Source: Mercenaria mercenaria (Eukaryota; Mollusca; Bivalvia; Venerida; Veneridae). From it: a DNA stretch of 64,000 nt. Positions 12,563-25,400 of the stretch are shown in pieces; the first letter of the stretch is position 1, and every line of letters begins with the position of its first letter. A program made the position numbers and the translations under genes. The notes below the pieces were generated by a model. It saw only the letters and a list, made by a program, of their open reading frames with translations. It was not told the origin of the DNA and did not search any database. The DNA lies in the NCBI RefSeq assembly GCF_021730395.1, contig NC_069369.1:60663501-60727500 (forward strand), written 5' to 3'.

Positions 12563-12911
12563 TTTCACTGGTATTATTTAAAAAGTAATATGCACATGTA
12601 TCACAATGACTGCATAATATCATGTATTTTGTTTTGTGACAGGACTATCAGTATCAAATATCAAAAGGCCAATATCTTGCTGTAGAAACTGTCAGCTAAA
12701 ATGAATAAACATCAGACTTTGTTAAAAATTACTTTGCTTCACTTGATACTGCACTAGTTGTTGTAACAGAATAACTGTCAACATTAGGCATAAAATAAAA
12801 AGTGGTGTTTTCCGCTTAAATAATTGTCAACTATAATTAAGTTATGATATTTACATTTTTTATGTAATACAGTCACGGATATTATAGTAGATATGCACAT
12901 TTCAAATTTGT

Positions 12912-13841
12912 AGTTATAGAATGCATTCGCCATCATTACCAGCTGGACACGTACACGTTGCCCATTTCATTGTAGTTCCACCATTTTTAGGCACCTATGA
13001 ACATGATAGTCCTTGTCTTTCATTGAGGGTATAGCTACAGCCTTGAAGTATATGTACTTCCCTGATTCTGATGTCACACAACTTAGCTTTGAGACTTTGC
13101 CTTCTCGAAAAAGATTGTACCCTTCTATCCGATGACGTTTTGTTTTCACTTTTTCATCTAAAACTTTCTCATCAATATTAGAAACCAGGAAGTCTTGTCC
13201 CCGTCCCTTTTTTGGTGCTATTCGTCTTTGAAAGGCTGGCAGACCTGTAGCAATCACGCAAAAAAAGAGAAATTTTAGTAATCTAATTTTTAATGACTGT
13301 TTACACATCTATTTTTTCTCTGAACATTTAGTCGCATGTCCAGCAAGTAAATAATTACAAACGCCCTATCATAGACAAAGATTTTTCATTTTTTACAAAT
13401 TCATTTCCATAGCACCAGAAAATTTGTGTCAAGTTACTTAATTTAAAACAGATCATATAGATTTTTACATTCATTTTTTCCCCTGTTTTACTGTATCGTT
13501 TTAGTATTGTGAAACAGGCCTACGATATGATAACTGTATCGTCATACTTATATATTTTGATACAGTAAATTTCAATATATCGTTACACCCTATTATATTA
13601 TACATTTTAGTTCTCTCTTTTTTTTGCTCTTTCTTACCGTTTCTTGATAGAGAAGGTTCTCGGTCATAATGTTTATACACCCAGTACAGTTCCAAGATGA
13701 CAAATTACTAGCCTCGTCTCCGTCAACGTCAACACAACGAGGATTAAACCAACCATCGCAAAAATCACATTGAATCATCATTTCATTTTTGTCATTTTCA
13801 CTTTTCAATTCGCACTTTTCCACGGTATATCTCTTAACCAC
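12912..13841 (-). pseudogene. transposon accessory gene remnant: PHD finger plus SWIM motif
   Basis: Convergent with the THAP transposase. Reading down the minus strand: a PHD-type zinc finger near 13700-13790 (MIQCDFCDGWFNPRC...WNCTGC), a gap, a conserved-looking block at 12967-13230 (GYNLFREGKVSKL, YIYFKAVAIPS), then after a frame change a SWIM zinc motif (ATCTCPAGNDGEC) near 12915-12955. ISL2EU transposons are known to pair a transposase with a second protein carrying a YqaJ-type nuclease; the PHD/SWIM front end would fit, but I see no nuclease, so the 3' part is deleted. No ATG could be assigned (the frame opens at GTG). Confidence 0.6.
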
Positions 13842-14420
13842 GTATTGATAATTTTATGCACTTCACTTCGATTCACTTTTTATTAGCTTTGTGAAAAAAA
13901 TATAATCAGACTCAACACTATATATTAAAAGACACATGCATATTGTAACTTTTGTTCAAGGTTGTACGCACGGACTGTTAAATTATTTGTCTGTGGTATT
14001 GCCAATCATATAACTGAAGGAAAGAACGTATAAATGATTAAACGTGTTTTCAAAGTCAGGCTCATTAAATAATAAAATGTATTTTCTAAGTCAGGGTCAT
14101 TTTTTCCCATATCTTTACTACCAATACTTTAGCCTTACCCACACAATTTGTAAGTCGATATTACGATGATGAAATCTGGATATTATAAATAAAGAAATGA
14201 AAATAGGAGATAGGTTTCAGCTGCATGACCATGAATTTCCGTGCAAGTCTTTGTACTGAAGCATCTCATTTCCGGTACTTATGAAATCTAACGAGAATAA
14301 AAAATATGACTGACCGAGGAAATGAGTAAAGTTGTGATTAATACTCATGACTAGTCGTCTTATCTGATTATTTTATTGCCGTTTTGTGTATTTCATATAT
14401 ATGCTTTATGATTTTTTGAA

Positions 14421-17400
14421 ATGGCTAACACACATTATATAAACGCGAGGATTGAATTTGACAGTATGCCGAATTCTGAGCTGTACGTGAACAGAGCAAC
14501 AGTTGTATCGAATTTTTCTGAGTCGACTTTCTGTGAGACCGACTTTGAAACCTTAGATGCCGCACAAAGTGACCGATACGGTGATTATACCAATCTGTCT
14601 AAAGACGTCTCATATTCCAACCATGGCGTTGTTCACGATCAAAGCAGGCCGCTAAACGACAGATGCGGACCTTTGGATTTTACAGTGACATCAACAGTGT
14701 TAAAAGGAAAACAGGAGCTGAAATCAAACAATCAAAAGCATGTGATTTATGCAAATGATGCTATGTCACAAAAAGATAGAGACAGCATAGATACCGCAGT
14801 TCCTAGACGTACTCGTAAGGGGAATAAGATGATACGCAGAATATCAACTATGCCGTCGTCGGTCTGGCATGAAGTTCACGGATGGTCGAGGGTGAAAACT
14901 GCAGCTATTATTTTGATCAGTTTCGTTATTGGAGCTGCAGTTGTGCTAGCCACGATTTATGCTCAAAAATTTATCGATACCGTAGGTACATCATTCTTTT
15001 TCTTCCAATCAAATAAGACATACAGAAAGTTTGATTTGAACAGTCGTTTTTACAACATAGTGAACGGTACCGTTTAAATTTATATTTCACAGGATATTGT
15101 GATTTCGCGTCTTTATGTTTTGCTAATATGCATAGTTTTACTATTTACATAGAATTTCGTAAAACATTTTTCGGTATAATTAAGGTTTAAACAGAAACCC
15201 CGTCCTTTTTTTAAGAATGGGTACTGTCAAATTAACAATTATTATAACAGTAAAAAATCCACCAGACCATAAGAAATGAACAGTCACTTGTACCACTTAC
15301 AACGTTTTCTAGGCGTTTTTATTTCTATGCATACATTTTATAGATTTTATCTAGTATCTCAATTATAGCAGTCTTTAAGTTCTTTAAGTACACAACAGTA
15401 AAATATCTTCCCGTACTTGGACACAGTGTTATATTTTCTGGTCATTAGGGATCATGGAGCCCACAGAATATTTTTGCATAATATAATTCAATTGAATCTG
15501 GTGTTAGCGGGTATGAGGGGTATTTCACATTTTATTAATTTTCTTTCTCATGTTGATACTACTGGAAGAAAGGGTTGCCGGACATTAAATTATCTCCCAT
15601 GAACAGAAGTAATCGATGTTACTTCTTCCAAAGGATCATCCTATCGATTTTATTTAACCCTTAGCCTGCTAAATTTCTGAAATGGACTGGTCCATCATTC
15701 AATTTGGGCAATACCATTTATTATTTGAAGGTGTGTTGACTTAAAAATTACTGACTGAAAAGCAAAAAGAGCAGACAATGATCACTGGTCGCCAGCAGGC
15801 TAAAGGTTAATGTCTTCAACATTGTTAGCAAAGTCACTAACTAGTATCGTCCGTGTTTTGACGACTAATGAACGAAGGAACATTAGTTAATAGAAAACCC
15901 CTTCAAATTTTGTAGTGTATTTTAGCCGTATGTTCAGTATATGAACTACATTGTACAAAAAAAAAAGTTTCACAGTATGCAGTAACGCTGGTTTGTCTAT
16001 GGAAACATAATTGATACTATAAAGAAATGATAATTATAATTATTTGGTAGTACAGACATATATTTGTTACTACATGTTCTAAATCAGAATGTTTCCTTTA
16101 ATGTGCTTGCTGTTATAGACTGTATATCATTTACTATTACAAAGCATCATTTAAGGACAATAACTTTGTTTTATTCAAGATATCTAAGGGAAATGCTGAA
16201 TTAAATGAAGAAAATGGACACGGCGGCGACAATACTTGTAAAACAGTAACGAACTTAAATGGATGCAAGAATACAATATACGAAAAAGGTAACGACCAAT
16301 GTCATCATTTAGCAGTTTCGAAACTCAAAAGTAAGAGTACTGTTCTTCGTTTTTCAAAAAAAAGTTGTCTCCTCTATCCCTTTATTAGACCATAACGAAG
16401 TTACTGAGTTAAGTATCTCTTTTCCATGATGACTGCTCTTCATTTTACAATTATTTGCCCATGCGACAGTTTTACAATTCTGTTTTCAATGTCCATGCAT
16501 CAGCCTTTTCTTTCCGTTTTCCATGTCCGTATGATAGTATGCAGCAGTTTTACCTTTCTGTTTTAATGTCTATGCAACAGCTTCAATCACCAAGCGACAG
16601 CCTTATACCTAGAGCAAGATACAGAGGTCACTACTACATTGAACAGGAAAAGGTTGTTTTTTTCTAATGACTGAGTCACATATACAAATCATACTGTCAT
16701 AACCAGGTATTACAACTCGAACTACTCTTACGCTTTTAACTACAAATGTGGCGTTTACCTCAATTTCCATTCATGTGACTTTCAATATCAAAGATTCATG
16801 ACGATCAACTTGTGAAATTAACGAAACGCATTATTCTGATACTGTTACAAAACATGTATACCATCCAGTATAAGGTTCATCTTCCCCTGCAATGCTTGTA
16901 TAATTACTACCATGGAAACAAAAAAGAACACACTTATTTTGTCTTGGGTCTTTAACATTGTTACATCGAAATACAACAGAATAGTTAACTATTAACAATT
17001 GTACACATATTTCCTTTCAGATATCAAAGGAAGAAGCGACCCTTTCTCGACGAACTGTTCAAAAATATACAAGAAAATAATAAATAGTCGATTGTATATA
17101 TTTTACGAAGACGGAATGTCGTTCTCGGAAGCGGTGGTACGTAATAAAAATGTACTTTTTCGGTGGGCGGCACAAAACTAGATACAATTGTGTCTTATGC
17201 AGAAGTGATGAGTTAAGACTACTAGTCAAGACCATGTACTTGTTACCTTGATAAAAGAAACGGTCGCCGTCGTTCGGACCTTTTTCTTTTTTAAGATTTA
17301 AAGTTTCAGAATTTCATTAATTCCCTTTTGTTGGAACATTGGCATTTTTTTGGGGTTAAGAGTCACCTAACCTCTAAGTCAATTTCAAATGGTAAGTTTA

Positions 17401-20400
17401 CCAAATTCCTGTCCTGGTGGTTTGTTATTTATGGATGGATATTCCGTCCTGGTGGTTTGTTATTTATGGATGGATATTCCATTAATTGCGCACTTTCACA
17501 TTCGCCATACAAGTCGGTGAATCAATTGTTTATACATAACAAATTTCACAGAGATTTAAAAATGTAAACATCGTCATTAAGGATAACACTTTGTCTGACA
17601 TTTCACTCAGCTTTGCACAATCAGCTGAGTGAAACAAATTGAGGCAGAGTGTTGCATAAATCTTTAATATTGATAAATTATCTATGATGCGTTATCAAGT
17701 AATCCGATTTGCAAACGTAAGTCACGTGGCATGGGTTAGTCCACGTCATGAATTCGTTCTTAGACGACGTTTGCTGAAAAAAAAATCTAACCTGAATTTA
17801 CATAACTGAGAACTTTTGTGATACCCAATGTAACATGCAGGGATAGACATCATACAAAGCAAAACTACCAAGGGAAGCACTGGACAAATCAACGCAAATA
17901 ACCTAAACGGCTCTTATTTGAAAATTAAAATATTTGCAAGAAGTCCTAATGTTATACCCGCCCGCACGAAGACGCATTCAGTCCTTATATTCACATTCTT
18001 TACAGTAAAAATAAATGGTTTGCTTTCCATGAGTACCAGAAAATCGATTTTTTAAATATCTAGATTGAACAGCAAAGAACCCCCCCCCCCCCCCCCCCCC
18101 CCACACGTTCAACTATAATTATCCTTCCGATAAAAATACATTGCCTGGTGTTTATTTAAAATATAGTTAGATCCAGTGAAAAATCGTATAGTCGAATCGA
18201 TTCAGTTTTGATTATAAAAGTTAGTTTTATTTATTTATCTACTTATTTATCTTTATTTTGGTAAAAGACTTGTAGATATATGTTTCGATTTATGGAAGGT
18301 CGTACGCGTCATAACGTTACAATGGAAGCCTATGGGAAAATAATTGGTGGTCACTAACCTGATATCGGTACGCCAAAATTGTTTATACAACAATAACCTT
18401 TTTTTCCATACAAAAGCAAAAGGCTACGACAAAATGAAAATTTACTGCTGTACTTTCAGAAGGGTAAAGTTGTAGACGTAATACTTGAAAAATGAAGAAC
18501 ATCCGAATACACTTTAATTTAAATTTGAAATAAAAGTATTGGAAACATATATTACGACACAGGTCATCTCCTCTGACAAATCCATTCTGCTCAATTCTGT
18601 TAAGGCTGACAAACCTCTCGCCTTTAGTTTGCTAAAGAATATCACTGTGTTTAGATAATTTGAGTGTAAAGGGGGATAAATATCAAATTGAAAAATTCTA
18701 CCTTTTACTTTATGCTTCGTGTGTAATTTTAAAAATTCTTAAACCATATGGTAAGGTGATGGGGACGTGTTGATAAAATCTGCAAAAGGGTGAGGAATAT
18801 GCCTGGGAGATGGTGGGAATGCGTTATCTTCATTCATCAAGCCGTCTATATTGATTATGGCATTTATCTCGACATTTGTGTTTTTCTCATTTCAGGATTT
18901 TTGTCATTGGACAGTTCATTTAAAGATGCTTGAAATTGAGAGTTCCAGCGAATGTAAAGATTTGCAAAAGTACATGAATTTGAATCTGGGTAAAGGTAAT
19001 GTTTTTCACCATGGTTATCAAAATAATTTTATTTCATTTTTCTTTGATAAGAAATATCCGACCACGTACAGGAGTAATTCTGCTGCGGTCCGTCATGTGT
19101 TTAAAATTGTAGAAACAGTTAATTTGATTATAATTTACCATCTGTACCTTTCCAAGAGTTATATTAGCCTGAATTTACTATAAAATTCTTTAAAAGCTTT
19201 TTTGAAACGGTGAGATTTATGACGAATGGAAATAAAATCTGGAAAGTAGATCCCTCGGAAGCACCGAGAACAAGGCAAATAGTGAAAATTGCAGACTCGG
19301 TTTGATTAAGTCTGTTCATGGGCAGTAATGGAAAAAGCAACACTGCCCACGCCCCTTAGCACCGGCTTAACAGTATTCAATCTTCAAATCTAAATGAGTT
19401 GAAATCAATGATCCCGAAGGACCAGAAAATATAACAACACTGAGATGAAGTCGGGGCGACTTTTTACGGCCGCCACACAGCACTTAACACCCGCTGTTGT
19501 GAAGTAAATAAAATCTGGAAAGTAGATCCCTCGGAAGCACCGAGAACAAGGCAAATAGTGAAAATTGCAGACTCGGTTTGATTAAGTCTGTTCATGGGCA
19601 GTAATGGAAAAAGCAACACTGCCCACGACCACCTAACACCGGCTTAAGCAGTATTCAATCTTTAAATCTAAATGAATTGAAATCAATGATCCCGAAAGTC
19701 GAGGCGCCATCATTACGTTATTTCTGACGTCATATTTGATGTCACGACGAAAGCAAGTAGTCCCACCATTTGTTATGTTTTTGTATCCAATGGTAGAATA
19801 CAGGGTTTTGTATTCGTTTTATATTCAATTGTCAGAATACGCACTGTATTTCAGACAGACAACTCGTAAATATATAAATGTTAGACTGAACTGATTCTCC
19901 AGGCAATTTCATCACTTAATGAATAGATTTATGAGTATTAAAAATTGGCAACCGATTATTGAATTGAATAAGGGCAAAGTTTCGAATGCGGTAGACAGTT
20001 CGCAGTTATAGCAAGAACACCAATATCATGAACTGAATAAATGTTACCGCGGATTTCGTTACAATTCAAAGGCGGGCCTTTCGAAACCAGGATAGGCCTA
20101 CCTATGTTCTAATGTTTCAGTCAAAGGCCACTTTAACGCAAGGACATTCTTTAAACGTTTTCAAGAACGCTAAGAACAAGTATGGCCGCTTTAACTAATA
20201 ACTTTCTAATAACTTGTATTTTAGCATCGGGTTACTGGACCGGACAGTGGAATCAAGAAGGAAAAGATACGGGAAATGAAGCTTGGCCACACGTACAACC
20301 TGAGGATGATATTATCATTACGGATCGCAGCATGTGTGTCTATCTACGACCACATCCTGAAAACTGTACGAGAAAGAGATCGGTGCAAGGTTGTTCTGAA

Positions 20401-20427
20401 AACATAATTCCAGTTTGCAAATGTTAA
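14421..20427 (+). CDS. type II transmembrane C-type-lectin-like receptor, copy B
   Basis: Predicted cell-surface lectin-like receptor, 362 residues. Exons: 14421-14981, 16180-16288, 17021-17136, 18896-18995, 20225-20427; phases 0, 1, 0, 1 all agree. The exon 1 donor (gtaggt) is the least certain join; the frame stays open to 15077. No signal peptide. Residues 1-159 form a hydrophilic tail ending in a basic stretch (VPRRTRKGNK), residues 160-181 a membrane helix (AAIILISFVIGAAVVLATIY), so N-in topology. A stalk with Cys pairs (DNTC, NGCKN, NCSK) leads to a CTLD: LYIFYEDGMSFSEAVDFC, HLKMLEIESSSEC, WTG core motif in GYWTGQW, end GCSENIIPVCKC. No clear EPN/QPD plus WND calcium set, so glycan binding is unproved. 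Five tail tyrosines sit in YxN motifs (6, 22, 56, 65, 110). Candidate AATAAA at 20824. The CTLD call rests on motif order. Confidence 0.82.
15658..15806. mobile_element. TTAA-flanked MITE, copy B orthologue
   Basis: Same insertion as 2047-2233. TTAA at 15654-15657 and 15807-15810, ends CCCTTAGCCTGCT and AGCAGGCTAAAGG. Shared by both duplicates, so older than the duplication. Confidence 0.65.
16455..16590 (+). repeat. decayed minisatellite seed
   Basis: Three or four imperfect 34-bp units (cagttttac, ctgttttcaatgtc) at the site corresponding to the large array of copy A. They probably approximate the pre-expansion state. Confidence 0.7.
18080..18103 (+). repeat. C24 homopolymer
   Basis: Run of 24 C in intron 3 of copy B; the matching place in copy A has five. 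Length may be unreliable in an assembly. Confidence 0.9.
19231..19693. repeat. insertion with ~190-bp direct repeats
   Basis: Two nearly identical blocks of about 190 bases start at 19231 and 19507 (aataaaatctggaaagtaga) and are separated by about 85 bases containing a gcacttaacacccgctgttg stretch. Copy A lacks the whole insert. It lies in intron 4. Either a tandem satellite pair or a small element with direct terminal repeats. No reading frame inside. Confidence 0.7.
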
Positions 20428-21844
20428 TCAGCAGTTTGGGCTTTGTTTATTCACATTCTGAGACGTGGAAATCACAGGTGGACAAGACCCAGCAGTACTT
20501 CATTAGATTATTGAATTTCTTTATACAATTATTGTGGATGTAAAAACTTCCCTTTATGTCAGACTCTTTTAAAATGCAGATTCAGCCATTTAGTCACGTT
20601 TTTAATACACAGAGCAGAAGATAAATCGGCCCAGATCTATTTGATTATGTTAGAATATCAATCCAAAGCTACTGTCATTATTTATTCAAATGTTTGTATA
20701 TTTTCTCCAATTTCTTGCAAACAATTATGAATATTCGTTGATATTGTTAAGTGTGTCGATATGTGAACAACATATACATATTTAGCAATTTTAACAGAGT
20801 AACATCCCAAAGTACATGAAATTAATAAACTCTTACTGTAAAGAATCAGCAAGGCTGTAGAGTGATCCGAATTTTTCCGACTACAGGAAATTGCACAAAT
20901 CTACCCCTTCTTTGGCATATTGAAGCCATGCTGTGAATATACAAGTTTCTCTGTACAATTTATACATTGTTATGTAATATTTGGGAAGTTATATTATTTT
21001 GTGCATTTGGCAAGTTGTTTTCTCTTCACCGTACATGTTGTTGTTTTGTACAAGGTATAGGTTGTTCTGTGTTTTATTTAATGCATCAGCCAAAGGGACA
21101 GAGCTGCTTTGATATCCGTTGATTTAATGTATGTCAATAAGGAATGTCTGTACGCTGTGTCAGTGATACAGTCATGATACTTAGCAACAAAGGTAATTTC
21201 CATATTTCTGACAAAATTGCAATATAAAAATTCAAATATCCAGAAACTGTTGATTAAAAAAAAACACACACAAAAAACTATGCATCAAATCTGTATGTCG
21301 CATCCATGTATAAGCTTCACATGAGTCTAAAGCTCTCTACGGGCAGTGGTATGAACTTCTTGAAGATAAGTTTTATACTGTCAATTTTTTGGCTAAAATG
21401 TATGTTTCCCTATATAAAATTTGACCTATGAAAAAAGTTTTCGATATTTGTTTTGATTTTACAAACTTTTTACAAGGGCAGTTTGCTTCTATGCAAATCA
21501 ATATATCATCAACGTTTTATAACTAAATCAAAATTGAAATTTCAACCTTTTTGTATAATGTCCGAAATATCTGATATTTACAGTAGAAAAAATCTCTAGT
21601 CAAATCGTTTTAAACGATAAATTCAAAACAAGTTTGGAAATTAAAACAGTTCCCTTTTCCAACCTTAGATTCTTAAGAGTGATATATCAATGGAGCTGTC
21701 TTATATGTAAACAGAAATGAAAAAACATTGTTACGATAAAGGTGAACCGGACAGTTAATTCACTCATTGACTAAAGATATCTTCAAGTCCTCTTAATTAA
21801 TCTCAAATGATTCAAGTTATTAGAACCGTTGTAAAATATGATAT

Positions 21845-22170
21845 TAGGCCTAAAAAAGATTGTTTGTTTCCCCTTAACATGTTCCAAAAATGTAGGTAGG
21901 TAGGTCAGTATTTTTGGGGGGAAGGGGGGCGGATTTTTTTTATCAAGTTGGACTTTTCGGAAATTATTTTTCTGCCAAAAATGAATACAAATAAGCGGTT
22001 TATGCCTTTAGAGCATCAGTAAATTGATTTCTAACATCACTGGCCATGTTTAAAGTATAAAAAGTGTAGTTTTGCAACTTTTTGTTAAAAGGCCATAAAA
22101 ACATTTACTGTTGGGCCAAAAATTTAGGGTAGGTCGGGATACCGAAAACAAACAATGTTTTAGGCCTTAT
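21845..22170. mobile_element. MITE, TAGGCCTAAAA ends
   Basis: About 325 bases with inverted ends: taggcctaaaaaagattgtt at the left and the complement (aacaatgttttaggcct) at the right. A second copy is at 63148-63475, alignable over most of its length (atgcctttagagcatcagta, gtagttttgcaactttttgt). No coding capacity. Confidence 0.75.
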
Positions 22171-24939
22171 GAAAAAACAAATATACATGCATGTGCCGTC
22201 GTGAATTTTTTCTTGTTTTATGACCTTTCGACATCTTTTTTTTTGCTCTGAAAATTAACTGGTTCGTCAATAGTGAAAGAAAGAAGTATTACTATATTAA
22301 GACAAGTAAGCACTAATTTTCATGTTTTATAAAATGGAGATGTTTGTATAAAGTTTTAAGATATTATTGTATTATTTTGGTATTTAAAGGTGCAAAATAA
22401 AGACAAATGAATAGACATAAATCTTAAAAAAAGACTACACATTTTGAAATATAGTACTAAACATTACGATAGCCGTGCAATATTCCCTTGAAATCAACAC
22501 ATGTACAGAGAAACAAATGATTGTTTCTGTATTTTCTTAGACTGACATGGGGGGGGGGGGGGGGGGGAAGGGGTCATTTTTGTCCTACTTCCGTGTTTAT
22601 CGCTTTTCCGTAATCGGTCGGAAATTCTTCGGGATCACGTGATTTTAAAATTGTTTCAAACGAATATCCATTTAAGACGCGCAACAAAATCTGTATTTCC
22701 ATGATGGTAATTAGGCACGACTTGCACGAAAAATATGAGATGTACAAAATCTAAATTTAAAATTGACAGTGACATATATTAGGCCAAGACAATGTGTTTA
22801 ATGTCTAAAATCTTATTAAATTAATGTAGCCATGTGTACATAAATAAGTGTATTTAGGTAAATTTCAATCATACTTTGTTTCTGCAGTGTAAGACAGTTA
22901 CTCATTTATATTCTAAAAATTATACTGAAAAGAGATTAACTGAAAAAGTTTACAGACGAAGTTGTAAAAACACTTTTATTCGGGAAGGGTCTGAATTGTC
23001 CTTATGAAAACTTGTAGTATCGCCGTATATTACCTTTATTATAAGAATGATTTTCATGAAGTTTTTGTGAGTTACAAAATTGTTGAAATTCATGTGCTAA
23101 GTTTGTAAAAATCACGTTATCGTTTGGGCATATGATATAATAAATTATAGCCTCGTTTCGGAGGATTCTTCCGAAAAAGTCCGAAGATGCTTGACGGGTT
23201 CGTAAGCAGTCGGAAAGCATACTTTCGGTTTGACATAGGCAACATTTTTTATTTATTTGTTAGTTATTCTTGAACATATTCATGACTATTTGGTCAGAGC
23301 CGATGCAGTGGGCCATATTTTCAGTAAATAGGAAGTTTCAGCTACAAACTCTGGTTTTCATATAATCTGGAACAACTGATATAATACTCGCTCGGGTTTT
23401 AGTAATGGACCTTTAAATGAACATTTCTATTTCAGTTCTATGTATTGTTAATATTTCATTAATCAAACATAGAGAAAGCTCCCAATCTACTATTTTATTA
23501 AAATATCTTAAAGTTAAAAGGATATACTAGTATACAATATATGCCTTAAAGGGATACATAAAATATATTCATAAAGGGATACATTAAATATTATGCTTTA
23601 AAGGGATATATAAAATATATGCTTTCATTTTATTTTCAAGTAACTTTATTAAACGTCAGCGAAGCAAGAAGTGTTATTATTATATAATTTTGATATGCTA
23701 GTGCCAATATTTGGGACTGACCGTAATACCAAAACCAAACATCACGATTTATTGAATCGTATTTGCAAATTTAATTTCATTCAGCGACTTTTCTAAACAT
23801 TCATGACTCCTTCAGAAAACCAAATATTTACTGAGTCTTTCGTGACTTGATCCCACAACCTCTTTTGAACAAGTTGTGGTCGGGTTAAAGCGTTGCTATG
23901 CAGTCTCCAAGGACCGCTGTATGTACTATTTAGGTACTGAGCGACATTTCTTACTTAACCTGCAAAGAGTGAAGGTAAGTCTTTCTCTACACATGTATTA
24001 TTGTTAATATCTAATATATATATTTTGTTTGAAAACAAACAAAGTAATTTGCCTATGTGTTTTTAAAAATGTAATGCAAACATTTGATTTTTTTAATTAT
24101 AGATTTTTTTTCCTGATTGCGATAACACAAAGGATTAAAACACAATACGAAATATAAAGAATGATAGTGTTTAGTTAATGATAAAAATGATGGTGATGAT
24201 GGATTAACTTCTACACTGGTTTATCCCAACTGTTGGAATGCTAAGTGGTTCATGGTACCTTTAAGTTCTATAAACACTTGTAAAATACAAAATGAAATGA
24301 TTGTCTTAGTTTTATTAGGAAAAATTTTCATTTCTTTATTATCTTCCTAGGGTTTTTATTTTCTTGTCTCTTATAATTCAATTTGTGAATGGATGTGCAT
24401 TGATTTGTAATATATGTATTTTATGCCTCATATGAGCCATAGATAAACTATAAACTGGAGGAATTAATTCATTAAAAAAATAACAAGGACAACAGCCCCA
24501 ACTAGAGCTAGTGTTTATGTCTTTAGGCTATGGTGATTTTATATTCAGCAAAATATTTACTGTTCAATATGAGAAATTTATTTAATACCTTTCAATAAGT
24601 ACTTACCAACTGTCAGCAATCCTCAGGCACCTCTGATCAGAAATAATCCATTTTTACAAGCTCGAGTCTTTCAAAACGTTCAGGGAAAGACATGTTTAGA
24701 AGTATAAATTAAATTTTTGTTATTCGCTTAAATGTATACACGTCAACTTACATTTATAGATACGGCAATTGGCAAACAATAAAAGTCTACTACCGGTATT
24801 TGAAGGGGCATTTGTCGTATTTGCTGCAATAGGTCGAAACACATTTTCATAAAGAAATTTCATACTCTCCAAATAAGTTGAAATAACCTATCACCAATAA
24901 GCCAGGCTTCATTGAAAAAAATATTGTACTTTGAAAGTT
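22171..24939. other. gene-free interval
   Basis: AT-rich DNA. It contains a G19 run at 22549-22567 and a small cluster of aaagggatacata-type repeats at about 23510-23620. No exon, RNA gene or protein motif recognised on either strand. Confidence 0.45.
22549..22567 (+). repeat. G19 homopolymer
   Basis: Uninterrupted run of about 19 G, followed by aagggg. Capable of quadruplex structure; length uncertain. Confidence 0.85.
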
Positions 24940-25400
24940 AACAACAGACCCATCTATCTTTTGTGATTGACGGATTGACAGAAAACAGGCGGACAAAGGG
25001 ATGTTATAAATAATTATTGCTTTCGAAAATTGTCTTGTTATTTTGAGGTTATGACAGAGTCAACGATTTTGACTACAAAGGAAAGAAAATTAGCTGACGG
25101 ACGGACAAATTAGCTGTCTGCATATTTACCAAATTTTATGAAAGAACCTCATGCACTTTTTAAGTTATCGCAAAATCCACCTTTTGGTCATTTTTTTTTA
25201 TTATTTGTTGCCTTAGCAACCTCTTCTTTTTGCCAAAGTAACAGAATAGAGAGGGGTACATATTCTCCATTTTTCGTCTATCAACAAGTTTCTTGTTCTT
25301 TTAAAGTAATCGCAGGATCCAAATTTGTTGACCTATAGACTGACGGACTAACGGACGGGAGGCAAATCATATGATCCCACCAACTAGGGACTGATAAAAG
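24940..25400. repeat. dispersed repeat fragment (gacggacggac type)
   Basis: Contains recurring phrases such as gattgacggattgacag, gctgacggacggacaaat and gactgacggactaacggacg at roughly 150-230 base spacing. This has the look of a diverged dispersed repeat. I cannot place its ends or family. Confidence 0.35.

Larger units (their letters stand above)
14011..21771 (+). repeat. segmental duplication, copy B (~7.8 kb)
   Basis: Direct copy of 1064-9094, collinear from taactgaagg to the shared cagttaattca...cattgac block. Differences from A: sequence at about 15068-15600 not present in A, a 35-bp local tandem duplication near 17415-17475, a C24 run, and a direct-repeat insertion at 19231-19693. It lacks A's foldback and expanded minisatellite. 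Confidence 0.9.
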
